Source of the DNA: Croceibacterium atlanticum
GTDB taxonomy: Bacteria > Pseudomonadota > Alphaproteobacteria > Sphingomonadales > Sphingomonadaceae
Assembly: GCF_001008165.2 (NCBI RefSeq)
Contig: NZ_CP011452.2
Coordinates: 558,001-622,000 of the forward strand
DNA: 64,000 nt
Reading direction: 5' to 3'
The first letter of the stretch is position 1. Every line of letters begins with the position of its first letter. A program made the translations under genes and the position numbers. This document shows, one piece after another, positions 54,036-63,837 of the stretch. The notes beneath the pieces are model-generated. The model was not told the DNA's origin. It did no database searches and saw only the letters and a list, made by a program, of their open reading frames with translations.

Positions 54036-55670
54036 TCAAACGAGCCGTGCTTGCTGCAATGCAGCAGCAATGAAATCCCTGAACAAGGGGTGCGGATCGA
54101 ACGGCTTGCTCTTCAATTCCGGATGGAATTGCACACCGATGAACCAGGGATGGTCCGGACGTTCCACGATTTCGGGCAGAAGGCCATCGGGCGACATGCC
54201 GGAAAAAACCAGCCCGCCATTTTCCAGCGCATCGCGATAGGCGGAATTCACCTCGTAACGGTGCCGGTGGCGTTCGGAGATTTCCGTCGCCCCGCCATAG
54301 ATACGGGAGATGTGGCTGTTGCCGGAAAGCTTCGCCTCATAGGCGCCAACACGCATCGTACCGCCAAGATCACCCTCGGCCGATCGTTGCTGCAAGCCTT
54401 CCTTGCTCATCCATTCGGTGATGATCCCGACGACGGGTTCCGTTGTTTCACCGAATTCGGTCGAAGAAGCAGCGGCAATTCCTGCGGTGTTCCGGGCGCC
54501 TTCGATGCACGCCATCTGCATTCCAAGGCAAATGCCGAAGAAGGGAACCTTGCGTTCACGCGCGAATCGTACGCTGGCGATCTTGCCCTCGGAACCGCGT
54601 TCGCCGAAGCCGCCGGGCACCAGAATGCCGTGCATCGGTTCCAGCTGGGCGGCGATTTCGGCATCGTCCTGTTCGAACAATTCGGCGTCCAGCCAACGGA
54701 TATTGACCTTCACCCGATTTGCCATGCCGCCATGAACCAGCGCTTCGTTCAGCGATTTGTAGGCGTCCGGCAGGCCGACATATTTGCCAACCACGCCGAT
54801 TGTCACTTCGCCTTCGGGATTCTGATGCCGGTCGAGAATATCGTCCCAGCGGGTCAGGTCCGGGCTCGGTCCTTCCAGGTGGAAATGGCGCAGAACCTGT
54901 TCGTCCAGCCCTTCGCCATGATACTGCAGAGGTACGGCATAGATGCTGCTGGCATCCAGCGCCTGAATAACCGCTTCCGGCCGCACATTGCAGAACAGGG
55001 CGATCTTGGCACGCTCGCTTGCCGGCAGTTCATGTTCGCAGCGGCAGAGGAGGAGGTCGGGCTGCACGCCCAGGCTGGTAAGTTCCCGTACCGAATGCTG
55101 GGTCGGCTTGGTCTTCAATTCGCCAGCGGCGGAAATATAGGGGACCAGCGTGACATGAACCACGGCGGTATTGTCCGGCCCCAGTTCATTGCGGAGCTGC
55201 CGGATCGCTTCGATGAAAGGCAGGCTTTCGATATCGCCCACCGTCCCGCCGATTTCGCACAATACGAAATCGAGATCGTCAGCATCGGCCAGCGCGAATT
55301 CCTTGATCGCATCGGTCACGTGCGGGATCACCTGCACCGTGGCGCCGAGATAGTCCCCGCGCCTCTCTCTTGCGATGATCTGCTGGTAGATCCGGCCGGA
55401 AGTCACATTGTCGCTCTGCCGGGCGGAAACGCCGGTGAAGCGTTCATAATGGCCGAGATCGAGGTCGGTTTCGGCCCCGTCATCGGTCACATAGACTTCG
55501 CCATGCTGATACGGGCTCATCGTGCCCGGATCGACATTCAGATAGGGATCGAATTTGCGAATGCGGACCTTGTAGCCGCGCGCCTGGAGCAACGCCCCGA
55601 GGCTTGCAGCCATGAGTCCCTTACCGAGCGATGAGACCACGCCGCCGGTGATAAATATGTACCGCGCCAT
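54036..55670 (-). CDS. pyrG: CTP synthase
   Basis: Makes CTP from UTP, ATP and glutamine. 544 residues: N-terminal synthetase domain opening '[20 protein letters not shown]', with '[14 protein letters not shown]', and a C-terminal class I glutamine amidotransferase with the nucleophile in '[15 protein letters not shown]' and His-Glu in '[13 protein letters not shown]'. Follows secG on the minus strand by 162 bp. The tpiA-secG-pyrG order is common in alphaproteobacteria. Confidence 0.97.
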   Translation of the reverse strand: MARYIFITGGVVSSLGKGLMAASLGALLQARGYKVRIRKFDPYLNVDPGTMSPYQHGEVYVTDDGAETDLDLGHYERFTGVSARQSDNVTSGRIYQQIIARERRGDYLGATVQVIPHVTDAIKEFALADADDLDFVLCEIGGTVGDIESLPFIEAIRQLRNELGPDNTAVVHVTLVPYISAAGELKTKPTQHSVRELTSLGVQPDLLLCRCEHELPASERAKIALFCNVRPEAVIQALDASSIYAVPLQYHGEGLDEQVLRHFHLEGPSPDLTRWDDILDRHQNPEGEVTIGVVGKYVGLPDAYKSLNEALVHGGMANRVKVNIRWLDAELFEQDDAEIAAQLEPMHGILVPGGFGERGSEGKIASVRFARERKVPFFGICLGMQMACIEGARNTAGIAAASSTEFGETTEPVVGIITEWMSKEGLQQRSAEGDLGGTMRVGAYEAKLSGNSHISRIYGGATEISERHRHRYEVNSAYRDALENGGLVFSGMSPDGLLPEIVERPDHPWFIGVQFHPELKSKPFDPHPLFRDFIAAALQQARLV

Positions 55671-55832
55671 GGGAGTCGGGCCTTAGGCTTGGAATCGGAT
55701 TCGAGGCAAGCTGCGAAACAATCTATTTTTCACAGCCTGGGCGAGATCCTGCGCCCAAAAACGCACGCAGGAAGGGGTGGCCGGCGCGAAGCCGACCGGG
55801 ACACAACCGGGTAATTCAGAAAACTCCGGGGA

Positions 55833-56222
55833 TTACTGGGCGACGTCCGCCAGCGGATCATCATTTTCCGCCGGAGCAGCCTGCCCTGCGGGGGCAGCAG
55901 GAGCGGCACCCTCATCCGGGATAAGCTGATCGGGCACTGCAGGGCCCACAGAACGCTGGAGCGAATCATCCAGTTCGCGACCGGTCGTGGTATCCACGGC
56001 CACTGCGGCCATCAGGATCGACAGGCCGACAAACAGAATCGCCAGCCATTTCGTCGTGCGGGTGAGGAAATCGCCCGCACTGCGCGCCGACATCAGGCCG
56101 CCGGGACTACCGCCCCCGCCCATTCCAAGACCTCCCCCTTCCGAGCGCTGCATGAGCACGACACCGACAAGTGCGGCGGCGACGATCGCCTGGACGACGG
56201 TCAGGAATATGAAAAGCGACAT
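55833..56222 (-). CDS. secG: preprotein translocase subunit SecG
   Basis: 129 residues: two membrane helices, 'FLTVVQAIVAAALVGVVLMQ' near the start and 'KWLAILFVGLSILMAAVAV' near 60-80, with the SecG loop 'QRSEGGGLGMGGGGSPGGLM' between them. The C-terminal tail (from about 85) is Ala/Pro/Asp-rich and longer than in E. coli, as usual in alphaproteobacteria. Helps SecYEG move proteins across the inner membrane. Confidence 0.93.
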   Translation of the reverse strand: MSLFIFLTVVQAIVAAALVGVVLMQRSEGGGLGMGGGGSPGGLMSARSAGDFLTRTTKWLAILFVGLSILMAAVAVDTTTGRELDDSLQRSVGPAVPDQLIPDEGAAPAAPAGQAAPAENDDPLADVAQ

Positions 56223-56284
56223 AAAAGATGCTCTGTATCAGCTAATGGTCGGGCATGTAGGCATGTCCGGCCCGATCGGCAAGG

Positions 56285-56308
56285 CGCGGCCCCCGGTTGG
56301 AGGCCGCG
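56285..56308. terminator. 7-bp GC-rich hairpin between tpiA and secG
   Basis: CGCGGCC/GGCCGCG with a 10-nt loop, just after the tpiA stop on the minus strand. No clear T tail follows, so it is a weak terminator call or a message-stabilising stem. Confidence 0.35.
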
Positions 56309-56315
56309 GCCCGGC

Positions 56316-57074
56316 TCAATTGTCTTCGCGTTCGGCGGCCGCAACGATGATGCCGAGGAATTGTTCGGCAGTCAGGCTTGCCCCGCCGACCAGCGCGCCG
56401 CCCACTTCGTCCGCGGCAAGCAGTTCAGCCGCGTTCGAGGGCTTGACCGACCCGCCATAGAGAATGCGGATTTCGGCACCGTCATCGCCATAAATCGCGT
56501 TCAGCTGTTCCCGGATCGAACGGTGCATGGCGCCGACATCTTCCACGGTGGGCGTCCGGCCCGTGCCGATGGCCCAGACAGGTTCGTAAGCCACTGTGAC
56601 CTTTTCGATCATGCCCGCAGCTTCCGGCAACGAGCCCTTGAGCTGATTGCCGACAACTTCCTCCGCCTTTCCGGCGTCGCGCTGTTCCTCAGTCTCGCCC
56701 ACGCAGACGATCACGCCGAGGCTGGCAGCGAGCGCGGCATCCGCCTTCGCCTTGACCACAGCATCCGTCTCGCCATGGTCGGCGCGGCGTTCGCTATGGC
56801 CGACGATCACGAAACCGGCGCCGGCATCCTTGAGCATCGGGGCGGAAATATCGCCCGTATGCGCGCCGCCTTCCGCCGGATGGCAATCCTGAGCACCCAC
56901 GCCGATCAGCGATGCTTCCTTCCGGGTTGCATGGATCAGTGTGAAAGGCGGCGCGAGCGCGACTTCCGCTTTAAGCAGACGCTCTGCCGCGCGGTCGATC
57001 GCGCGCGCTTCGGAAAGCATGGCACGCGTTCCATGCATTTTCCAGTTGCCTACGATATAGGGGCGCTGGGCCAT
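56316..57074 (-). CDS. tpiA: triose-phosphate isomerase
   Basis: Interconverts dihydroxyacetone phosphate and glyceraldehyde 3-phosphate. 252 residues in a TIM barrel: 'VGNWKMHGT' with the active Lys, His in '[13 protein letters not shown]', Glu in '[16 protein letters not shown]', and the phosphate loop '[14 protein letters not shown]' plus '[10 protein letters not shown]'. Divergent from the PpiD-like gene across 219 bp. Confidence 0.97.
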   Translation of the reverse strand: MAQRPYIVGNWKMHGTRAMLSEARAIDRAAERLLKAEVALAPPFTLIHATRKEASLIGVGAQDCHPAEGGAHTGDISAPMLKDAGAGFVIVGHSERRADHGETDAVVKAKADAALAASLGVIVCVGETEEQRDAGKAEEVVGNQLKGSLPEAAGMIEKVTVAYEPVWAIGTGRTPTVEDVGAMHRSIREQLNAIYGDDGAEIRILYGGSVKPSNAAELLAADEVGGALVGGASLTAEQFLGIIVAAAEREDN

Positions 57075-57293
57075 CTATATGGTGTCCTTGATTTCGTGAT
57101 AGTTCAAACGCCCGCAAGGGCAGAAAGTGGGAGCCCGCTAATCTGGCGAGCGGGCGTTGTCAAAAGCGCTTTTCCACACAGAAGGCAACCTCCTAGTGCA
57201 CTGTTGCGGCAAGGACGCATGGGAGATAAAGCCCCTGACCAAATATGCGGCCGTCCGGCGCGCAGCTCCTGCAGGTTACAGAAACACACCTCA

Positions 57294-59231
57294 ATGCTCC
57301 AGTTCTTCCGCAACTTCTTCAAGTCGAAGGTCGGCATCGTCGTGACGCTGGCTTTTCTCGCGCTGATCGCACTCGCCTTCGCCAGTTCCGATATTGCCAA
57401 TACAGGCACATTCGGGGGTGTATCCGGCGGGGATCGGGTAGCTGTCGTGGGTGACACCAAGATCGGCACGGCCGAACTTGCCATGAATGTCACCAATGCG
57501 ATGGATCAGGTGCGGCAGGAAGATCCCCGCATGACCATGCAGGCATTCATTTCGCAGGGCGGTGTGGAAGAAGTGCTGGCGCAGATGCTGAGCCGCACCG
57601 CCATTGCCGAATTCGGGAGAGAAAGCGGTATTCGGGCGGGCGACAGGCTTGTGGATAGCGAAATTCTCCAGATCCCCAGCTTTCGCGGCGCGGACGGCAA
57701 GTTCGACAGGAACGCATTCCTTGCAGTGCTGAGCCAGCGCGGGCTGACTGAATCCACCGTGCGGGACGATCTGGCCCAGGGGCTGATCGCGCGACAGGTC
57801 GTCACTCCTGTCACGCTGGCGCCGCAGGTGCCGCAAAGCGTTGCCCGTCGCTATGCCTCGCTGCTTCAGGAATCGCGCAAGGGTTCGATCGGTCTGCTGC
57901 CGAGCGAGGTTTTCGCTCCTGAAGGCGATCCCACGGATGAGCAATTGCAGGCCTATTACCGCGACAATAGCGACAAATATATTCGCCCCGAACGGCGCGT
58001 GATCCGCTTCGCCTCTTTCGGGGCGGAGGCTCTCGGTAATCTGCCTGAACCGACGGAAGCCCAGATCAAGGCCCGTTTCGAAAGCGAAAAGGCGCAATAT
58101 GCGGCGGTCGAACGGCGCAGTTTCACACAGGTCGTAACCGCGACAGAAGCCGCCGCCCGCGAAATCGTGGACGCTGTTAAAAGCGGAACCGCACTGGCCG
58201 CCGTTGCGCGGAACAAGGGCCTTGCGACCGCCGATATCGGCCCGATGACGAGGAATGCGCTGGCAACTGCTTCCTCTTCCGCCGTGGCCCAGGCCGGCTT
58301 TGCCGCCGATAAGGGCGAGATTGCCGAACCGAAGCGTGGTGGTCTTGGCTGGTACGTGCTGCGCGTGGACAATATCGACCGCCAGCCTGCACGGACGCTG
58401 GGCCAGGTGCGCGGAGAAATTGCTGAAAGGCTTGCGGCGGAACAGCGCCGGCAGGCCATCGCCGATCTTTCCGTCTCTATCGAGGACGAGTTCGATGGCG
58501 GCGGCAACATGACGGAAGTCGCCAGCGAAATCGGCGCCGAACTGAAGACCACCAAGCCGGTGACCGCCGATGGCCGCGTCTATCAATCGCCGACTGGCGA
58601 GACGATTCCGGAGGTTCTGACCCGCGTGTTGCAGGTGGCGTTCGACATGGAAGAAGGCGAACCGCAACTGGCTGAAGTCGTCCCGGGTGAGACTTTCGTG
58701 ATCTATGAAGTGTCCGACATCACGCCTTCTGCCACCGCTCCGCTGAAAGATATCCGCGACCGCGCGATTGCCGACTGGCGCCGCGATCAGGGCCAGCAGA
58801 AGGCGCGCGCCGCCGCCGACCGCGTCCTGAAACGCATCGGGGAAGGCAAGACGCTGGCCCAGGCAATTTCCGAAGAGAAACTGGACCTGCCGCCGCCTGC
58901 CCCGGTCGATCTTGACCGTCGCGAACTGGCCCGCCAAGGACAGGTGCCCCCGCCCCTGGCCCTGATGTTCAGCATGGCGGAAGGCACTGTGAAAAAGCTT
59001 GAAGGCCCGGAAGAAGCTGGCTGGTATGTCGTGCAACTGGACGATGTAGAAGCTGGCACCGTTGCCGATGGCGATCCGATCATCGCGGCGACCGTGCGTC
59101 AGCTGAGCCAGGTGGCCGGCGATGAATATGCGCAGCAATTCGTCGGCGCGATCGAGCGCCAGGTGAAGATTGAACGCAACCAGGTCGCAATCGACGCCGT
59201 CGTGGCATCGCTCGCCCCCCAGGCGGACTGA
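57294..59231 (+). CDS. PpiD/SurA-type periplasmic peptidyl-prolyl isomerase
   Basis: 645 residues: one N-terminal membrane anchor (about 12-32, 'KVGIVVTLAFLALIALAFAS'), a SurA-N-like helical chaperone region ('VGDTKIGTAELAMNVTNAMD'), and a parvulin-like PPIase region around 245-350 ('RSFTQVVTATEAAAREIVD', 'GGLGWYVLRVD'). A periplasmic foldase anchored to the inner membrane. ATG at 57294 (MLQFFRNFFKSK) chosen; the long open frame upstream is antisense to tpiA. trpE follows by 20 bp, so trp genes may be read with it. Confidence 0.9.
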   Translation: MLQFFRNFFKSKVGIVVTLAFLALIALAFASSDIANTGTFGGVSGGDRVAVVGDTKIGTAELAMNVTNAMDQVRQEDPRMTMQAFISQGGVEEVLAQMLSRTAIAEFGRESGIRAGDRLVDSEILQIPSFRGADGKFDRNAFLAVLSQRGLTESTVRDDLAQGLIARQVVTPVTLAPQVPQSVARRYASLLQESRKGSIGLLPSEVFAPEGDPTDEQLQAYYRDNSDKYIRPERRVIRFASFGAEALGNLPEPTEAQIKARFESEKAQYAAVERRSFTQVVTATEAAAREIVDAVKSGTALAAVARNKGLATADIGPMTRNALATASSSAVAQAGFAADKGEIAEPKRGGLGWYVLRVDNIDRQPARTLGQVRGEIAERLAAEQRRQAIADLSVSIEDEFDGGGNMTEVASEIGAELKTTKPVTADGRVYQSPTGETIPEVLTRVLQVAFDMEEGEPQLAEVVPGETFVIYEVSDITPSATAPLKDIRDRAIADWRRDQGQQKARAAADRVLKRIGEGKTLAQAISEEKLDLPPPAPVDLDRRELARQGQVPPPLALMFSMAEGTVKKLEGPEEAGWYVVQLDDVEAGTVADGDPIIAATVRQLSQVAGDEYAQQFVGAIERQVKIERNQVAIDAVVASLAPQAD

Positions 59232-59251
59232 GACTGAAGCTGTCCGATAAA

Positions 59252-60754
59252 ATGTTAGAGAACGTCCCCAAGGCGCGCGAACTGCTCGAATCGGGCAGGC
59301 CAGCGCTTGTATGGCGCAAAGTCGTTGCCGACACCGAAACTCCCATCGGTGCCGCGCTGAAACTCATCGAACCGGGCCGCGGCGACTTTCTGCTGGAATC
59401 GGTGGAGGGTGGCGAAGTCCGCGGGCGCTATTCGCTGCTCGGGATCGATCCCGATCTTGTTTTCCGCGCGACCGGATCCAGCTGCGAAGTGAACCGCAAC
59501 TGGCGCCGGGACCGGGACGATTTCCAGCCACTTCGCGGGGATAGCCTGTCCGAATTGCGGGCCCTGGTCGATTCCTGCCGGATCGACGTGCCTGACGCCT
59601 TGCCGGAAGCGCTGGCCTGCCTCGTCGGCTATTTCGGCTATGAAACCATCGGTCTGGTGGAAAAGCTGCCGCGTGCGCCGCAGAACGAGCTGGCACTGCC
59701 GGACATGCTGTTCGTGCGCCCGACGCTGATCTTCATCTTTGACAGCCTGTCGGATGAACTTTTCTGCATCGCCCCCCTCTGGCCCGGGGATCTGCACACC
59801 GAACATGCGCTGGAACGGGCCGGGGAACGCATCGATGAGGCATTGCGCCGGATCGACCAGCGCGTGCCCGCACCTGCCCCCGCGACTGATTTGCCCGAAA
59901 TGGCGCTCAATCCCGTAATGGAGGAGAGCGATTATGCAGACATGGTTCTGCGGGCGAAGGAATATATCACGGCCGGGGATATCTTTCAGGTCGTGCTGGC
60001 GCAGCGTTTCACCTGCCCCTTCCCCCTGCCGCCGATTGCGCTTTACCGCGCCCTGCGGCGGGTAAACCCCTCGCCCTTCCTCTATTTCCTCGACCTGCCG
60101 GGCTTTGCCGTTGTCGGGTCCAGCCCTGAAATATTGGTGCGTGTTCGCCGGGGCGAAGTCACGATCCGCCCGATCGCCGGCACACGCCCGCGCGGCAAGG
60201 ATGCGGCCGAAGACCGCGCGAATGAGGAAAGCCTGCTGGCCGATCCCAAGGAATGCGCGGAGCATCTGATGCTGCTGGATCTGGGCCGCAATGATGTGGG
60301 CCGCGTGGCCGCCGCGAACAGCGTGGAAGTGACCGACAGCTTCACCATCGAACGCTACAGCCATGTCATGCATATTGTCAGCAATGTCGTGGGCAAGCTG
60401 GCTCCGGACAAGGATGCGCTGGATGCCATGTTCGCCGGTTTCCCTGCGGGCACGGTTTCGGGTGCGCCAAAAGTGCGCGCCTGCCAGATCATTGCGGAGC
60501 TGGAGCCGGAAACCCGGGGCCCCTATGCCGGCGGTGTCGGCTATTTCGCACCGGATGGTTCGGTGGATAGCTGCATCGTATTGCGTACTGCCGTCGTGAA
60601 GGACGGGACCATGCATGTGCAGGCAGGTGCCGGTATCGTTGCCGATAGCGATCCCGCTTATGAAGCTGCCGAATGCCGGCACAAGGCAAGCGCGCTGGTT
60701 GCCGCCGCGCGCGAAGCCGTACGGGTGGCGGAAGAACCGGGTTTCGGCCAGTGA
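59252..60754 (+). CDS. trpE: anthranilate synthase component I
   Basis: 500 residues. Uses chorismate and ammonia (from TrpG) to make anthranilate, the first step of tryptophan synthesis. The N-terminal feedback-inhibition motif LLES is present in 'GDFLLESVEGGEVRGRYSLLG' context. The chorismate-binding domain has 'GSSPEILVRV', 'PIAGTRPRGKD', 'LLDLGRNDVGRVA' and 'RGPYAGGVGYF'. A 183-bp gap separates it from trpG. Repression or attenuation signals were not seen in the 20-bp gap upstream. Confidence 0.96.
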   Translation: MLENVPKARELLESGRPALVWRKVVADTETPIGAALKLIEPGRGDFLLESVEGGEVRGRYSLLGIDPDLVFRATGSSCEVNRNWRRDRDDFQPLRGDSLSELRALVDSCRIDVPDALPEALACLVGYFGYETIGLVEKLPRAPQNELALPDMLFVRPTLIFIFDSLSDELFCIAPLWPGDLHTEHALERAGERIDEALRRIDQRVPAPAPATDLPEMALNPVMEESDYADMVLRAKEYITAGDIFQVVLAQRFTCPFPLPPIALYRALRRVNPSPFLYFLDLPGFAVVGSSPEILVRVRRGEVTIRPIAGTRPRGKDAAEDRANEESLLADPKECAEHLMLLDLGRNDVGRVAAANSVEVTDSFTIERYSHVMHIVSNVVGKLAPDKDALDAMFAGFPAGTVSGAPKVRACQIIAELEPETRGPYAGGVGYFAPDGSVDSCIVLRTAVVKDGTMHVQAGAGIVADSDPAYEAAECRHKASALVAAAREAVRVAEEPGFGQ

Positions 60755-60937
60755 CAGGTGCCGCAATCGCGGCATCAACTTCACTGCTGTCATGCGCCAG
60801 AGGCGGGTCCGGGAAGCCCTGGCCCGACAATGGCGCCCGGGTGCAGCGCCCCGCCCGCTGGTGATTGTTGGCTGACGAGCGGCAGGGCGCGAGTCGCCAA
60901 TTGCCAATTCGCTGTCCGCGCCCTAAGCGCTGCTGCC

Positions 60938-61537
60938 ATGATCCTCGTCGTCGACAATTACGACAGCTTCACCTTCAACCTCGTCCATTATCTGATGGAA
61001 CTGGGGGCAGAGGTGCAGGTTGTGCGCAACGATGCCGTGAGCGCCCGCGAAGCGTTGAGCAGCGGCGCCAAAGGCTTCCTGATTTCTCCCGGCCCGTGCA
61101 CACCGAACGAAGCGGGTGTCAGCCTCGATCTCGTGGCGGCCTGCGCTGCGGCGCGGAAACCCTTGCTTGGCGTATGCCTTGGCCATCAGGCGATTGGCCA
61201 GTATTTCGGCGGCAAGGTCGTGCGCGGCGGGCTGATGCACGGCAAGACCAGTGCCGTGACTCATGACAGCAGCGGCGTGTTTGCCGGACTGCCCTCCCCC
61301 TTCACCGCCACGCGCTATCATTCGCTGATAGTGGAAAATATTCCCGATTCCCTGCAGGTGAATGCGGAAAGCGAAACGCCGGGCATCGATGGCACCGCCG
61401 TGATGGGCTATCGCCATATCGAACTGCCCATTCACGGCGTGCAGTTCCACCCCGAAAGCATCGCCACCGAACATGGCCACGCGCTGCTGGCCAATTTCCT
61501 GCAGATCTGCGGAATCGAAACGAAGGAAATCGCGTGA
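60938..61537 (+). CDS. trpG: anthranilate synthase component II (glutamine amidotransferase)
   Basis: 199 residues, class I amidotransferase: opens '[19 protein letters not shown]', oxyanion '[12 protein letters not shown]', nucleophile in '[12 protein letters not shown]', and His-Glu in '[15 protein letters not shown]'. Supplies ammonia to TrpE; in some bacteria it also serves folate synthesis. ATG at 60938 fixed by the conserved N-terminus. The gap 60755-60937 holds no convincing gene. Overlaps trpD by 4 bp. Confidence 0.96.
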   Translation: MILVVDNYDSFTFNLVHYLMELGAEVQVVRNDAVSAREALSSGAKGFLISPGPCTPNEAGVSLDLVAACAAARKPLLGVCLGHQAIGQYFGGKVVRGGLMHGKTSAVTHDSSGVFAGLPSPFTATRYHSLIVENIPDSLQVNAESETPGIDGTAVMGYRHIELPIHGVQFHPESIATEHGHALLANFLQICGIETKEIA

Positions 61538-62526
61538 CCAGCCTTCCTCCTGTCGAGCATCCGCTCGAGGAAGCGGAGGCCGAGGAAGCATTCGGCGCCA
61601 TGCTGGACGGAAAGCCGTCGGAGCAGGAGATCGCCGATTTTCTGGTAGCCTTGTCCGATCGCGGTGAGGTCGCCAGCGAAATTGCCGGCGCCGCCCGTGC
61701 CATGCGGGCCCGGCTCATCCCGATAAATGCGCCGGCCAATGCCATTGATGTATGCGGGACCGGAGGTGATGGGCACCATACGCTCAATGTCTCGACCGCC
61801 GTCAGCCTGGTGGTTGCGGCCTGCGGTGTGCCAGTCGCCAAGCACGGCAATCGCGCCGCCTCTTCCAAGGCCGGTGCGGCGGATACGCTGGAGGCTCTGG
61901 GTCTCGATCTCGATCGTGCCGCGGAAACCGCGGAACAGACGCTTTCCGAAATCGGAATCTGCTTCCTTTTCGCAGGACGGCATCATCCGTCGATGGGGCG
62001 GATCATGCCGATCCGGAAGAAGCTGGGCCGGCGGACGATCTTCAACCTGATGGGGCCGCTCGCCAACCCGGCGGGTGTATGTCGCCAGCTGGTCGGCATC
62101 GCCCGCCCGGCCTATGTCCCGATCTATGCCGAGGCGCTGGCGCGGCTCGGCACTGAACGCAGCTTCGTGGTTTCCGGTGACGAGGGGCTGGACGAACTCA
62201 GCCTCGCCGGGGGGAACGAACTGGCCGATATCAAGGGCAGCGAAGTGCTGATGAAGCGCGTCGACCCGAAGGATGCCGGGCTGCCTCATGCGCCGGTGGA
62301 GGCCATTCGTGGCGGCGATCCGCAGCATAATGCGGATGCCTTGCGCCGCCTGCTGATGGGCGAGCACGGCCCCTATCGCGATGCCGTGCTGTTCAATGCC
62401 GCAGGTGCCCTGATGGTTGCCGGCGAAGTGGATAGCTGGAGCGAGGGCGTGGAAGAAGCGGCCGAAGCGCTCGACAAGGGGCTTGCCAAGGCGTTGCTCG
62501 ATTGCTGGATCTCGGTGGTGAAATGA
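61534..62526 (+). CDS. trpD: anthranilate phosphoribosyltransferase
   Basis: 330 residues. Transfers phosphoribose from PRPP to anthranilate. PRPP-site motifs '[17 protein letters not shown]' and '[17 protein letters not shown]' are intact, with '[16 protein letters not shown]' following. Start overlaps trpG stop (GTGA) and the stop overlaps trpC start (ATGA), so trpG-D-C are translationally coupled. The start codon is GTG. Confidence 0.96.
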   Translation: MTSLPPVEHPLEEAEAEEAFGAMLDGKPSEQEIADFLVALSDRGEVASEIAGAARAMRARLIPINAPANAIDVCGTGGDGHHTLNVSTAVSLVVAACGVPVAKHGNRAASSKAGAADTLEALGLDLDRAAETAEQTLSEIGICFLFAGRHHPSMGRIMPIRKKLGRRTIFNLMGPLANPAGVCRQLVGIARPAYVPIYAEALARLGTERSFVVSGDEGLDELSLAGGNELADIKGSEVLMKRVDPKDAGLPHAPVEAIRGGDPQHNADALRRLLMGEHGPYRDAVLFNAAGALMVAGEVDSWSEGVEEAAEALDKGLAKALLDCWISVVK

Positions 62527-63311
62527 CTGACAAGTTGAGTGAAATCTGCGCCACAAAGCGGGAGGAAGTTGCCACCCGCAAGGCCGAAGCCACTTTCGAC
62601 GATCTCGATTCCCGTGCCGCTGGCCAGACCGCGCCGCGCGGGTTCCGCAAGGCGCTTGAAGCGAAGGCCGAAAACGGTTTCGGCCTGATTGCCGAGATCA
62701 AGAAGGCTTCCCCCTCGAAGGGGTTGATCCGCCCGGATTTCCGCCCGGCGGAACATGCGGTCGCCTATGAACAGGGTGGCGCTGCCTGCCTTTCAGTGCT
62801 GACCGATGCGCCCTATTTCCAGGGGCACGAGGATTATCTGATGGATGCGCGGGCGGCCTGTTCGCTTCCCGTATTGCGCAAGGATTTCATGATCGATCCC
62901 TGGCAAGTGGCGGAAGCGCGCTCCATCGGTGCCGATGCGATCCTGATTATCGTCGCGGCGCTGGAAGATGCGCAAATGGCTGAGATCGAAGCCGCCGCGC
63001 TTGAACGCGAAATGGATGTGCTGGTCGAAGTTCATAACGAGGAAGAGATGGAGCGCGCATCGCGGCTTCGCTCTCGCCTGATCGGCATCAATAACCGTGA
63101 CCTCAAGAGCTTCGTCACCGATCTCGGCACGACCGAAAGGCTTGCCCCGCTGGCGCCCGAAGGGGCGCTGCTCGTGGGTGAAAGCGGCATTAACGGCCAT
63201 GCCGATTGCACACGTCTCGCCGCTGCCGGTGTGCGGTGCTTCCTGGTCGGGGAAAGCCTGATGCGGCAGGACGACGTGGCGAAGGCCACCCGGGAATTGC
63301 TGGGGGCCTGA
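62523..63311 (+). CDS. trpC: indole-3-glycerol phosphate synthase
   Basis: 262 residues. Closes the indole ring from carboxyphenylamino-deoxyribulose phosphate. TIM-barrel motifs: '[16 protein letters not shown]', '[11 protein letters not shown]', '[10 protein letters not shown]', '[11 protein letters not shown]' and 'VGESGI'. Catalytic lysines lie in the first two. ATG at 62523 overlaps the trpD stop. Single-function enzyme; no TrpF fusion. Last trp gene seen here; trpF, trpB and trpA are not in the window. Confidence 0.96.
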   Translation: MTDKLSEICATKREEVATRKAEATFDDLDSRAAGQTAPRGFRKALEAKAENGFGLIAEIKKASPSKGLIRPDFRPAEHAVAYEQGGAACLSVLTDAPYFQGHEDYLMDARAACSLPVLRKDFMIDPWQVAEARSIGADAILIIVAALEDAQMAEIEAAALEREMDVLVEVHNEEEMERASRLRSRLIGINNRDLKSFVTDLGTTERLAPLAPEGALLVGESGINGHADCTRLAAAGVRCFLVGESLMRQDDVAKATRELLGA

Positions 63312-63328
63312 CAGCGGGCATACGCGTC

Positions 63329-63676
63329 TCAGCGGCGCTTGCTCCAATGCCACCAGCTTTTCCTGACCGCTGCCGCGCCGGTATCAGACTGTTTCAACCC
63401 GAGGCCGGAATCGGCGAGCAGGCTGTTCAGATCGATCGGTTCATTGGCCTTCATCCCGAACCGGCGCCCTTCGGACCACACGATGCTGCCTCGCACGCGG
63501 GCACTGCGGCGCAGGATCTCAACCTCCGTTCCCGCTGGCGGCGGTTCCGTCATCTTCGCCATCAGCCCCGTTTCGGAAATGTTCGAGACCGTAATCTCGA
63601 AGAGTTTCTCTCCGATGCGCATTTGCGCCTTCAGCGCAGTGAGCCTGCGTTCCTTGCGATCCATTTTTTTTGACAT
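63329..63676 (-). CDS. PilZ-domain protein
   Basis: 115 residues: 'DRKERRLTALKAQMRIGEKL' start with the RxxxR type box, then 'TVSNISETGLMAKMTEPPPAGTEV' carrying the D/N-x-S-x2-G part of the c-di-GMP binding motif (here NISETG), and 'GSIVWSEGRRFGMKA'. Likely a c-di-GMP receptor, though the Arg box is only RRLTAL. Start at 63676 chosen; 63664 and 63733 are alternatives. Convergent with trpC, 17 bp apart. Confidence 0.8.
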   Translation of the reverse strand: MSKKMDRKERRLTALKAQMRIGEKLFEITVSNISETGLMAKMTEPPPAGTEVEILRRSARVRGSIVWSEGRRFGMKANEPIDLNSLLADSGLGLKQSDTGAAAVRKSWWHWSKRR

Positions 63677-63797
63677 TTTATTTCGCGATTTAGTGCAGCC
63701 ATCACGCAGGTGCGCCGAACCATGCAAAGGCATGGCCGGCGGTTGAACCGCGATGAAAAGCTGGGCTACCCGGTTGTTTTCCTTGTTCTATGTAGAG

Positions 63798-63832
63798 CGA
63801 TCTAGCTATGAAAGCTTGCCGACGCTAGATCG
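63798..63832. promoter_or_regulatory. 9-bp perfect inverted repeat upstream of csaA-like gene
   Basis: CGATCTAGC (63798-63806) and its complement GCTAGATCG (63824-63832), 17-nt loop, ending 5 bases before the ATG at 63838. Could be an operator in the divergent promoter or a leader hairpin that covers the translation start; no Shine-Dalgarno sequence is seen between. Confidence 0.4.
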
Positions 63833-63837
63833 TTCCC

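Noticed and set aside
54051-55634. 527-codon open frame opposite pyrG
   Set aside because: Antisense shadow of an intact CTP synthase gene.
56361-57293. 311-codon in-frame extension upstream of the PpiD-like gene
   Set aside because: It is antisense to tpiA, crosses the divergent promoter region, and the membrane anchor typical of PpiD begins at 57294.
60751-60864. GTG-started 37-codon frame after trpE with an LLSC lipobox-like start
   Set aside because: Overlaps the trpE stop as a coupled gene might, but it is very short, has no ribosome site and no recognisable sequence.
59255-60907. 550-codon open frame opposite trpE
   Set aside because: Antisense shadow; composition is His/Arg/Gln-rich and no motif is seen.
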